Assembly (NCBI RefSeq): GCF_013340935.1
Contig: NZ_WHOS01000006.1
Span: forward strand, 62,001-126,000
DNA from: Azospirillum melinis
GTDB taxonomy: Bacteria; Pseudomonadota; Alphaproteobacteria; Azospirillales; Azospirillaceae
Direction of reading: 5' to 3'
DNA: 64,000 bases
This document shows, in pieces, positions 54,201 through 59,392 of the stretch. Below the pieces are notes generated by a model. It had not been told where the DNA came from, made no database searches, and saw only the letters and a list, made by a program, of their open reading frames with translations. A program made the position numbers and the translations under genes. Each line of letters starts with the position of its first letter. The stretch's first letter is position 1.

Positions 54201-57049
54201 AAGGCGGCGGAGGGAAGGCTGGTGTTGCCCGCGGCATCGACGGCCCTGGCCGTCAGCGTGTGGGCGCCAACGGCGAGGCCGCTGGTGGCGATTTCCCAGT
54301 TGCCCTGGCCGTTGGCCGTCGCGGCGCCGAGCGCCACGGCGCCGTCGTAGAGCGTCACGGTGCTGCCGGCAGCCGCCGTGCCGGCGACGGTGGGCGAGAC
54401 GAGGTTGGTGAGGCCGTCGGTCGTGCTGCGGCCGGTGTCGGTGGCGGCGGTCAGCTTCAGACCGCCCGGCGCGTCCGCCGTGGTGTCGATGGTCACGGCC
54501 AGGCTCCCCACGCCGTCCCGCGTGTTACCGGCCGCATCGCGCGAGCGGGTGGAGAAGGACCAGCTGCCGTCCGCGAGGGGGCTGCCTGCGGTCACGGTCC
54601 AGGCACCGGAACCGTCGGCGGTGCCCGTTCCCACCACGCTGCCGGAGACCAGAAGATCGATGACGCTGTTCGCCTCGGCCGTGCCGGTGAAGGTCGGCGT
54701 CCTGACGTTCGTCAGCCGGTCCGAGGAGGAACTGCCGCTGTCCGACGCCGCCGTCAGCGACGGGGCGGAGGGAGCGGCCGGCGGCGTGGTGTCGATGGTG
54801 ACGACGAACGGACTTGAGGCGGTGCTGCTGTTGCCCGCCAGATCGACCGCGCGCGCGGCGAGGGTATGCGCGCCGTCGCCCAGCGCGCCCAGCGTCATCC
54901 GCCAGATGCCGCTTCCGTCGGCGGTCGCATTGCCGAGAAGGGTGGTGGAGTCCTTGTACAGGCTTACGACGGCATTGGCCTCCGCCGTGCCGCCGATGAC
55001 CGGGGTGTTGATGGCGGTGAGGTTGTCGCCCAGGATCCCGGTATCGCTCGCCGTCGCCAGGGCCAAGCCGGTCGGGGCCGCCACCGTGGTGTCCACCGTG
55101 AGCGCGAGGCCGGCCGAGACGGTGCTCGTGTTGCCGGCCGTGTCCACCGCGCGGGCGGTCAGGGTGTGACCGCCTTGGGAAACCGCGGAGTTGGTGATCG
55201 ACCAGGCACCGACGCCGCTGGCGGTCGTCGTTCCGACGCTCACCCCGTCGAGATACAGGGTGACCGTGCTGCCCGCCTCGGCGGTGCCCGTCACGGTCGG
55301 CGTCGTGACGTTGGTGACACCGTCGGCGGAGGAGCGGCCGCTGTCCGATCCCGGCGTGAAGGCCAGGGTCGGCGCGGTCGGCGCGGTCGCGTCGATGGTC
55401 AGCAGAAACTCGGCCGACGCCGCGCTCTCCATGCCGGAGGAGACGGTCTTCGCCGTGATCGTCCAGGTGCCGTCGGCGAGCGCCGTGGTCGCCGTGACCG
55501 CCCACTGCCCTGCCCCGTCGGCGGTTCCGCTGCCCAGCAGCGTGGTCCCGTTGCCGTAGAGATTGACGACGCTGCCCGCTGCGGCCGTGCCGGTCAGGGT
55601 CGGCAGGGTCGCGTTCGTCTTGGCGTCGCCCGGCGTGCCGCTGTCCGATCCGGGGCTGAGAGCGGGGGCCGAGGGCGCGGTCACCGCGACCGGAAAGACC
55701 AGGAAACGGTCGGCGTTGCCGATGTCCATGGCCTGACCGCCCACGAAGACGGTATCGATCCTGGACACATAGACGGTGCCGGCGGTTTCGGTAAGCCACA
55801 CCACGTCGTTGCCGGCGCCGCCGATCAAGGTCTCGACCGACGACACCATCATGGTCATGCCGTTGTTGGCGCTGACCCCGGTTACGGACACGACGTCGTT
55901 GCCGGCGCCGCCGATCAGCGTCTCCAGGGAGGAGACCTTGACCGTGCTGCCGCCGTTGCCCAGCAGCACCGTTTCAGTGCCTCCCTTTCCGATGATCGTC
56001 TCGATCCCCGAGACGCTCATCGTACTGTCGGCGTTGTAGAGCGACACGAGAGCGTCTTCGCCGGTGGTGCCGATCACCGTCTCCAGCGCATGCACCTGCA
56101 TGGTGTAGCCGGTCGTGTCCCAGGCGATGGGAGTCTCGCCGACGATCGGCGTCCCATCCCGGAACGTCATATTGACGACGTCGTTGCCGCTGCCGCCGAT
56201 CAGCGTGTTGAGGCTGGCGACCGTGATGGTGGTACCGACATCCAGCAGGATGGCAGCGGTCTTGGAGCCGGTTCCACCGACGATGACGTCGACCATCGAC
56301 ACGGCGGTGGTGCCGCCGCCCGATTTCAGGTTGGCCGTGCCGGTCTGAAAGGCCATCGTGACGACGTCGCGGGCACTGCTGCCGATCACCGTCTCGAGGA
56401 AGGCCACACCAATGGTGCTGCCCATGCTACCGAGCATGACGGTGTCATTGTAGCTGCCGTTGCCGTTGCCGAGAAACACCTCGATGTTTCTGACCTGGAC
56501 GGTGTTGCTGCCGCTCCCGATGGTCGCGACCATATCCAGGCCCGAGGTACCGATCAGCGTCTCGACCGCCGTTACGGTGGTGGTGGTTCCCACTTGGCCG
56601 TCGGCACCGAAACTGATGACGTCCTTGCCGGCGCTGCCGACAATCGATTTCAGATAGGCCACCGACATCGTGTTGCCGGCGGTGCTCGTCAGGACGATCA
56701 GGTTGGTGCCGGTGCTGGCGCCGACGAAGGTTTCGATCGACTCCACCGCCATGGACGTGCCGGTCGAGGCGCCCATGACCCGGTCGTAGCCGCCACTGCC
56801 GATCAGCGTCTCCAGCGCTCGTACGGTGATGGTGTTGCCGCCCGCACCCGCCAACGTGACAACGTCTTTGTTGCTGAGGCTCGTGCCACCGGTGATGTGG
56901 TCGAGGTTGGTGACCGCGAGGGTGCTTCCCGACGACCTCAGCACGACGCCGCGCGTGCCGAGTCCCTTGATGCCGGACCAGACATCTCCACTGCTGAAGA
57001 TGTAGTCCGTGGCTCCCGCAACCAGGGTCAGAGTCTCACCGGCACCCAT
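42263..57049 (-). CDS. Giant Ig-repeat/RTX surface protein (about 4,928 residues)
   Basis: One unbroken frame of 14.8 kb. In order: residues 1-455, about 14 solenoid-like repeats with the core xxETLIGGxGNDVV; about 457-4320, roughly 39 Ig-like repeats of ~99 residues (TPTxTGTAEAGSxVTLYDG ... ADGxGxWS ... HTLTARAVDxAGNTS ... TIDTT); one SwmB-like domain; a Thr/Ser-rich linker after SPPPP; RTX nonapeptides (GGGGDDVIG, GDDGNDTVFGG, GGAGDDLLRGD); and four NPDV-like repeats up to the terminus. There is no Sec signal, and RTX plus a C-terminal end suggest type I secretion; no T1SS gene is in the window. The ATG at 57049 has GCGGGGA upstream; others at 57136 and 57097 have no site. BapA/LapA-like adhesin is the best analogy. 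It is very rich in Thr, Ser, Gly, Ala. Confidence 0.9.
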   Translation of the reverse strand: MGAGETLTLVAGATDYIFSSGDVWSGIKGLGTRGVVLRSSGSTLAVTNLDHITGGTSLSNKDVVTLAGAGGNTITVRALETLIGSGGYDRVMGASTGTSMAVESIETFVGASTGTNLIVLTSTAGNTMSVAYLKSIVGSAGKDVISFGADGQVGTTTTVTAVETLIGTSGLDMVATIGSGSNTVQVRNIEVFLGNGNGSYNDTVMLGSMGSTIGVAFLETVIGSSARDVVTMAFQTGTANLKSGGGTTAVSMVDVIVGGTGSKTAAILLDVGTTITVASLNTLIGGSGNDVVNMTFRDGTPIVGETPIAWDTTGYTMQVHALETVIGTTGEDALVSLYNADSTMSVSGIETIIGKGGTETVLLGNGGSTVKVSSLETLIGGAGNDVVSVTGVSANNGMTMMVSSVETLIGGAGNDVVWLTETAGTVYVSRIDTVFVGGQAMDIGNADRFLVFPVAVTAPSAPALSPGSDSGTPGDAKTNATLPTLTGTAAAGSVVNLYGNGTTLLGSGTADGAGQWAVTATTALADGTWTITAKTVSSGMESAASAEFLLTIDATAPTAPTLAFTPGSDSGRSSADGVTNVTTPTVTGTAEAGSTVTLYLDGVSVGTTTASGVGAWSITNSAVSQGGHTLTARAVDTAGNTSTVSAGLALTVDTTVAAPTGLALATASDTGILGDNLTAINTPVIGGTAEANAVVSLYKDSTTLLGNATADGSGIWRMTLGALGDGAHTLAARAVDLAGNSSTASSPFVVTIDTTPPAAPSAPSLTAASDSGSSSSDRLTNVRTPTFTGTAEANSVIDLLVSGSVVGTGTADGSGAWTVTAGSPLADGSWSFSTRSRDAAGNTRDGVGSLAVTIDTTADAPGGLKLTAATDTGRSTTDGLTNLVSPTVAGTAAAGSTVTLYDGAVALGAATANGQGNWEIATSGLAVGAHTLTARAVDAAGNTSLPSAAFTVTVDTSASAPTGLALAAASDTGVTGDSRTNLTTPSVTGTAEASSIVLLYEGNTLLGQATAGADGSWTVASSALTGDIHTLTARAVDPAGNTSAASGGLVVNIDLTAPNAPGGLLLNSDSGTPNDNRTRIPTPVITGTAEAGSTVRLYEGNVLLGTGTADLATGAWTVISASLGDGAHTLTARAVDTAGNTGAASAALAITIDQISATPGALALSSSTNSGSQADVLTNALAPTITGTAEAGATVTLYGGGSSASATADGSGHWSATITGLGEGDHTLTASAVDVAGNTSQLSTGLVISIDRTGPGLSVPTADTAGPSGQFTPILSGTAEANSVVTLYDGSAVGAAVLGVVTVGNSGLWSITTPELGGGTYTMTARALDAAGNETVTTTPLSVTGRIGVPGGLQLASDSGVPNDGITNVVSPILTGTALAGATVSLYSGLTLIGTGTADGSGVWTVASTGTLATGSAHTLYAKIDAYGTVLTSAGLTVTIDTTAPDQPGALALQAGSDSGSVDTDRITNLDAVTVTGTAEARSVVTLYGNDGTTALGTATASDGGIWSLSTGSLAAGVHTLTARAVDIAGNTGAASGGLVVTIDRTADAPTGLALATGSDTGLAGDAITGVLAPTITGTAEANGTVSLYNGANLVGTATVDGSGNWSVTTSALGNGTHSLTARVVDVVGNTSNASSAFVVTVDTTAPDAPGGLSTDPADDSGVRDNVTNIRTQTVTGTAEVGATVVLYDGATALGTQVATGGVWTIGTGTLAEGGHTLTARAIDAAGNTGAASAALTVTIDLSTPAPSAMALTGASDTGYSATDRITNATTLSLTGSAEANSTVTLYDGLAGSLTPLATLLADGNGAWSYTGTAFAEGTHTLTATAVDPSGNTSSGAGTLVVTVDLTVDAPGAPALAPASDTGVSGDGKTRLLAPTFTGTVESGAVVSLYDGGNFVGMGTANGTGVYSIETPLSNGSHTITARVVDAAGNNTAAASAPLVITIDAVAPDAPSAPVLDPASDSSTPGDLLTSVATPTVTGTAEALSTVHLYSGGISVGTATADGTGAWTITAGSLADGVNTLTVRSVDDAGNTSSASASLLLTIDTTPPTPGGLALTAATDSGRVNNDAVTSVTAPVITGTAQAGSIVTLYDAHGNTLLGSATVDSLGQWSVASPTLTEGLHTLSAHAVDPAGNTAVVAAALIVNVDLTVLPSSAPSLTAGSDSGIANDQLTNDTTPTVSGSAEAYSVITLYAGTALVGTGTADGSGNWTVTTGTLISGTHTLTARVTDLAGNSTAAASAPLIVTIDTENLTMSNLALAAGNDTGVSDTDGLTKLATPTIVGTAESFSVVTLYEGNVSVGSATADATGAFSLTTNSLSQGNHSLTALSVDRAGNTSTVSSSLLLSVDLSTPQPSLLMAVASDSGISNSDHLTNNTVLPLSGTAEAGSTVVLYDGATAFGTVVADSLGGWSLLSPSLAAGNHSLTAEATDLAGNRSTSAALVVTIDTVAAVPSLALSAASDTGVTGDWTTNDSTPDFTGTTEAGGFVSLYEGSTLRGTTTADGAGLWTITSSQMGNGPHTLTARGMDAAGNTSVLSSAVVITIDTVVPNAPTGITLATSSDSGTSNTDRLTNVATPTLSGSAEAGSTVVLYSGTTAVGTATAGGGGGWTITAASLADGVNTLTVKATDAAGNTSAASSPLNVTIDTVQAAPGTPVLGAAYDSGSSSTDGITRIVNPTITGTGEAGSVVTLYDGSVSYGSTTVNGLGVWSIATGTLVPGTHTLTARAVDGAGNSSVASAGLVITIDTSAAAPGTPSLVVDSGASNTDRLINTGSPTLTGTAEANGLVRLYDGASLVGSGTADGSGVWTIAASGLGAGAHTLSARMVDVAGNTSDPSAALTITVDTTAPAAPGTPSLSAGSNSGSTADRITSVSAPTLTGTAEANSLVTLYDGTTSLGTVTANGSGAWSITTPSLTDGTHTLSAVALDLAGNTSAASAALTVTIDTTAAAPTGLALAAASDTGLVGDNLTSATTPTITGRAEAGSVVTLLEGSTVLGTGTADSTGAWSITSSVLAGGTGTAHSLFATIVDVAGNTSSASASLNFTIDTEPDAVSIALTPSSDTGSSNSDRITSDTMPTLSGIVGTDTLGAGRIVTITSAFNGGTAQAIGTVVADAMTGAWSFTPSSSLAAGVYNFGISSFDNAGNAGVNGLTVTIDLTADTPGGLALATGSDSGRDTADNRTNVTAPVITGTAEAGSIVTLYDNAVSVGTVTASGLGTWSFTTPTLADGAHAFTARAVDVTDNTSGLSAALVVTVDTQAAAPSGLVLATDSGSSATDRLTNVASPTIRGTAEASNVVMLYDGSALVGMSTAGLDGNWTVQAIGLADGERTLTATTIDQFGNTSAASAVLLVTIDTAAPQPSSIALAAGSNSGSTADLVTNSTTPVLTGTAEPGSVVMLYDGATLLNSSTSDGAGAWTMSSASLSEGTHSLTVISRDVAGNTGAASAPLVITIDLTSATPTGLGLGTGSDSGALGNDRITNVATPTVLGVAEANSIVTLHDDVSGVNIGTATADGAGVWSIDVASTLSSGTHSLTATAVDVAGNTSAAGVLIVTIDTAADVPTTPVLTAGSDLGSSNSDRLTSDSTPTVSGSAEANSVITLYDGSVFVGLGTAGGDGRWSVTAGALTEGAHTLTVRATDLAGNTSNASGELIVTIDLTTAVRSIMRVSGSAGANSVVQLYEGVNPAGEGITFFGSATADGNGLWTLLASDLGVADYTLTAVAPGANSNTAGPSAPLVTIDVVTPVRSMLLAQASDTGSGRDDLLTNDTTPTLIGMVEADSVVTLYDGNVAVGTTTADGNGAWTITSTTLNSGLRQLSVTTVDRAGNTATSASGLAVTIDTTAPSAPATPVLSDDSNSGRLNNLVTNVRQPVLTGNAEANAHILLYANGALVGETDADGSGNWSGGTSTLSLGAQTMTVRAVDAAGNTSSASSGLTLTITPESTAPTDLGLAPASDSGVQADRLTNVRTPTITGSAVANSVVTLYDFITVVGTGTADGSGRWSITAGSLSGSSYTFTATATDPDGVESPLSAPFIFSIDTTAPTAPGNLDLANDDDTLTNNATPPITGTAEAGSTVLLYDGALLVGSATVDGSGLWTVSPSSALSDAAHSLTVRAVDAAGNTSAASSALIVTVDTVAAAPGALDLTTDSGASSTDNLTNIATPTIVGTAEAGNRVVLYDGGSAVGTATAGGGGLWTIGASSLSDAVHTLTARAFDAAGNTSAASSGLIVTIDTAVAAPTGLGLATGAGTLTNTGTPTITGTAEAGSTITLYEGASSLGTATADATTGVWSLSAASLSEGVHTLSAMAVDLAGNSSSASSGFAVTIDTVAPTLLAALSVNGSLLTLTFAEAVSLAAAPHQTTGMSVTVDGTPRAITAVSGTGSDTLTLTLASAVSHGQTVTFSYDPALSGSALSDQAGNEMASLVGQAIVNATPSPPPPTTTVVIDGVPTTMTTGTDGMGRPTESVVIAPVAENRTDTDSKTSLADVPLAGTTVAPVLVASLPTGVGMTSTGTTSGLTLGELANSFSSQLGTLGIVAPTTATVPNAGLTQSLPFTSTVTLRHVTPTVATGQAPATPITITGSAPAGQASAVLLDARQLPAGTVVNLDNVDYAVITGAVTVGGGAGSNVAIGDSANQTIILGAEDDTLRGGGGDDVIGSREGRDLLYGDDGNDTVFGGLGYDRLSGGAGDDLLRGDEGVDAVRVEANFADVLIAHGAYGALTMASATLGVDRLESVEILRFNDRVVLVNAPTGIISDTGASQISETLYLARNADVAQAVARGEFASGMDHYRQHGAAEGRLQPVALDEAFYLSQNEDVAKAVAAGLFTSGLQHYLLKGEKEGRDPNALFDTAWYLQHNADVAAALQAGTIDSAYDHYEAFGWKEGRTPSAWIDTGAYLAANPDVAAAKVDPMAHYLNFGVREGRTITAADSGLWLS
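42302..42772 (-). repeat. Four NPDV-like C-terminal repeats
   Basis: Four ~40-residue units at the C-terminus of the giant protein follow YLxxNxDVAxAVxxGxxxSGxxHYxxxGxxEGR. Starts are YLARNADVAQA, YLSQNEDVAKA, YLQHNADVAAA and YLAANPDVAAA. I have seen this pattern at the ends of large alphaproteobacterial secreted proteins but cannot name a family. It may be a wall, lectin-like or secretion-linked module. Confidence 0.85.
42971..43170 (-). repeat. RTX calcium-binding nonapeptide block
   Basis: This encodes about six GGxGxDxUx-type units in the giant protein (LGAEDDTLRG, GGGDDVIGS, GRDLLYGD, GNDTVFGG, YDRLSGG, AGDDLLRGD). Such repeats fold as a parallel beta-roll on binding Ca2+ outside the cell and are a mark of type I secretion substrates. 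Confidence 0.9.
43775..44083 (-). other. SwmB-like domain of the giant protein
   Basis: The stretch LTFAEAVSLAAAPHQTTGMS, ITAVSGTGSDTLTLTLASAV and VTFSYDPALSGSALSDQAGN matches the SwmB-type beta-sandwich found in secreted bacterial proteins. It closes the Ig-like array. Confidence 0.75.
44084..55678 (-). repeat. Array of about 39 Ig-like repeats
   Basis: I counted 39 consecutive units averaging 99 residues (~297 bases), each with SDSG/SDTG, a TGTAEAGS-like core, LYDG, ADGxGxWS, HTLTARAVDxAGNTS and a TIDTT link. This is a bacterial Ig-like (Big) pattern as in BapA. Units near 45.9-46.1 kb (short, missing the SDSG part) and 47.6-47.9 kb (SGIVGTDTLGAG form) are divergent. DNA copies differ, with short shared words such as GTCGATGGTGA on the plus strand. 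Confidence 0.9.
55680..57049 (-). repeat. N-terminal 14-fold solenoid-like repeat module
   Basis: Residues 1-455 of the giant protein repeat roughly every 25-45 residues: a beta segment (TMSVAYLKSIVG, TVQVRNIEVFLG, TVKVSSLETLIG) then a GGxGNDVV turn and a second hydrophobic strand. About 14 such xxETxIG motifs are seen. The GNDVV turns recall RTX loops, but spacing is much longer. I cannot name the family. Confidence 0.75.
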
Positions 57050-57517
57050 AACCAATCCCCGCTCAAGTGGCTTCCCGGCGGGAAGCTTGGCGACCATGGC
57101 CCAAGGACATGCATCGCACGCTGAAGCTCCACCCATCGCAGCAACCAGGAGGCGATCGCTTCGAAGAGTGGCAGACCAAAACCACTTAAAAGGGCTCCGT
57201 CAAGGAAGTCCAAAAGCGAAATCAATCAATTTGTGACGGCGTAAAATTAATGAATTTTTAACTATGTCTAATTTTAAAATTATTTCCAGACATTAATGAA
57301 GAGAATAAATAGAAGAAAATATTCGCAAGCTTTTTATTGAGCTCAATGGGACCTTAACTTCCTTTATCGAGTTCGAGTATTGAGTGCCTGATGGCGGTGA
57401 CGCCCAGGGCGGGCTGGGCAGCGGGCCGAACGGCGATGTCCGTTCTCAGGAACCAGGAAGGCATGGCAGGAGGACGCGCATCGGAGAGCCGGCCGCTCCG
57501 ACGCCTGCTTGCCACGC
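57050..57517. promoter_or_regulatory. AT-rich upstream region of the giant gene
   Basis: This 468-base gap has no credible gene. Bases about 57235-57350 are strikingly AT-rich for this genome. They hold two direct copies of ATTAATGAA (57246-57254 and 57292-57300, 46 bases apart) and the perfect palindrome TAATTTTAAAATTA (57269-57282). The promoter of the giant gene is probably here. A small TCGGAG-N9-CTCCGA hairpin (57481-57501) just past the OGT-like gene may be its terminator. Confidence 0.55.
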
Positions 57518-59392
57518 TCAGGCGCGACCGCCCGACGTCCAACCGCGCCACATGGCCCGATAAGCCTCTTCCACCGACCGCGCGAAGCCATGGTGATCGA
57601 GAAGCGCCGAACTCTCCAGCCGCGTCCGCATGCCACGGCGCAGACCGGAGAGCCGCACGAGGTCCCCGGCCAGCGCCGCGGCCGCCTCGACATAGCCGGC
57701 CTCGTCCCGCCCGATCAGTTCATCCAGCCCGCAGCCGGCCAGCAGACTGGCGCCCACCCGCGCCACGTGATGCCGGCCGGCGAGCGTGACGACCGGAACC
57801 CCCATCCACAGCGCCTCGCAGGTCGTGGTCGTGCCGTTGTAGGGAAAGGGATCGAGCGCCACGTCCAGCCGGCCATAGGCCCGCAGATGATCGGCGACGG
57901 ACTCGGTCGGCATCAAAAGCTCGATCCGTTCGGGACGCGCGCCCCGGCGGGCGAAATCCCGGTGTACGGCGTTCCGCACCGCAGAATCCTCGAAGCCGGG
58001 ACTCTTCAGCAGCAGCCGGGCCGATGGCACCCGCGCCAGAAGGGCGGACCACACCCGCACCACCTCCGGGGTCATTTTGGCCAGGCTGTTGAAGGAGCCG
58101 AAGGTGACGAAACCGTTGGCGAGCGCCGGCAGGTCCGCGACCGGGCCGGCGTCGGCGGGCGGCTGGAAGGCGAGGAAGCCGCGCGGCAGCCGCACCAGCC
58201 GCTCGGCGTGCCAGCCGTCGCTTTCGCCCGGCGTGTCCGCGACGGCGTCGGTCAGCCGGCAGTCCACCGCCGGCATCCCGGTCGTGTCGGGATAGCCGAG
58301 CCATGTGACCTGCACCGGCGCCGGCCGACGCGCAAACAGCAGCGGCCGCCCGCCCGCCGTGTGGCCGGCGAGGTCGATCAGCAGATCGACGCGGTCCCGC
58401 TCCACCAGCGCCGCCGCCGCCGCGTCGTCGAGATCGGCCAGCGACCGCCAGCCGTCGGCCAGCGCCTCCATCCGCAAGGTCATGCCGTCCCGCCGCCGCT
58501 CGGTCGCGTAGCAGAGGACCTCCACCGCGCCGCGATCATGCCCGCGCAGCAGCGGCTCGATGAAATGGGCGCAGGCGTGATGGCAGAAATCCGGAGAGAC
58601 ATAGCCGACCCGCAGCCGCCGGTCCGGATCGCGGTCGTTGGCGAAGCGCTTCGCGCCGTCGAAAAGCGGCCGTGCGTGGCGTTCGTTCCAGTGCGCATGC
58701 GCGCGGGCGATGACCCCGGGCGGAATCCAGGGCGAGTAATGGAGGGCCAGCAGCAGGTTGGAGCGCATCAGCACCATGTCGGGGTGACGCTCCAACCCCT
58801 TCTGGAGAATTCCGATCGCCTCCGTGATGCGCCCCTGGTCCTTCAGCGCCTCCCCCAGGTTGACGAAGGGCTGCGGCAGATCGGGCCGTGCCCGGATCGC
58901 CGCCAGGTAGCTGTCCACCGCTTGCGTCAGCGCCCCTTCCTCGCGTTGGGAATCGCCGAGATTGCTCAGCGCCTCGCCCATGTCCGGATCGAGGCGGATC
59001 GCCCTCCGGTAGGCCGCCTTGGCGCCCTCGGGGTTGCGCGCCGACTTGAGAAGGTTTCCGGCGTTGAACCAGGAGCCGGGGGCCTCCGGGCTGAGCGCGA
59101 GCGCGACGCGCAGGGTGGCCGTCGCCTCGGCGACGCGTCCCTGGTCGCCGAGCGTGCAGGCAAGGTTGCTCCGCACGCCCGAATCCTCCGGCCACCCCGC
59201 CACCGCCTTGCGGAGACAGGCGGCGGCCTCCTCCCAGCGCCGCGCCCGGCGCAGCAGGATGCCCAGGTTGTTGTTGGCCTGCGGATGGCCGGGCTCCCGC
59301 GCGAGCACGGCGCGGTAGCCGGCCTGCGCCGCCTCGGGGCGGCCGGCCTCATGCTCGGCCAGCGCGGCGGCGAAGATCCCTTCCGTTCCCAT
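57518..59392 (-). CDS. TPR O-linked GlcNAc transferase (SPINDLY/GT41 type)
   Basis: A 624-residue protein. Residues 1-215 carry about six TPRs (AQAGYRAVLAREPGHPQANN; AYRRAIRLDPDMGEALSNLG). About 258-605 match the OGT catalytic domain: RLRVGYVSPDFCHHACAHFI (the His here aligns with the OGT active-site His), LIDLAGHTAGGRPLLFARRP, PVQVTWLGYPDTTGM, FVTFGSFNSLAKMTPEVVRV, LLKSPGF, and LDPFPYNGTTTTCEALWMGV for the UDP-sugar. This family attaches GlcNAc or similar sugars to Ser/Thr. It is last of three overlapping genes and directly upstream of the Ser/Thr-rich giant gene, a likely acceptor (inference). Confidence 0.92.
   Translation of the reverse strand: MGTEGIFAAALAEHEAGRPEAAQAGYRAVLAREPGHPQANNNLGILLRRARRWEEAAACLRKAVAGWPEDSGVRSNLACTLGDQGRVAEATATLRVALALSPEAPGSWFNAGNLLKSARNPEGAKAAYRRAIRLDPDMGEALSNLGDSQREEGALTQAVDSYLAAIRARPDLPQPFVNLGEALKDQGRITEAIGILQKGLERHPDMVLMRSNLLLALHYSPWIPPGVIARAHAHWNERHARPLFDGAKRFANDRDPDRRLRVGYVSPDFCHHACAHFIEPLLRGHDRGAVEVLCYATERRRDGMTLRMEALADGWRSLADLDDAAAAALVERDRVDLLIDLAGHTAGGRPLLFARRPAPVQVTWLGYPDTTGMPAVDCRLTDAVADTPGESDGWHAERLVRLPRGFLAFQPPADAGPVADLPALANGFVTFGSFNSLAKMTPEVVRVWSALLARVPSARLLLKSPGFEDSAVRNAVHRDFARRGARPERIELLMPTESVADHLRAYGRLDVALDPFPYNGTTTTCEALWMGVPVVTLAGRHHVARVGASLLAGCGLDELIGRDEAGYVEAAAALAGDLVRLSGLRRGMRTRLESSALLDHHGFARSVEEAYRAMWRGWTSGGRA

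Noticed and set aside
44084-55678. Regular ~300-base repeats that might be read as a CRISPR or DNA satellite
   Set aside because: The period is a protein domain length, the frame stays open throughout, and copies are similar at the protein rather than the DNA level.
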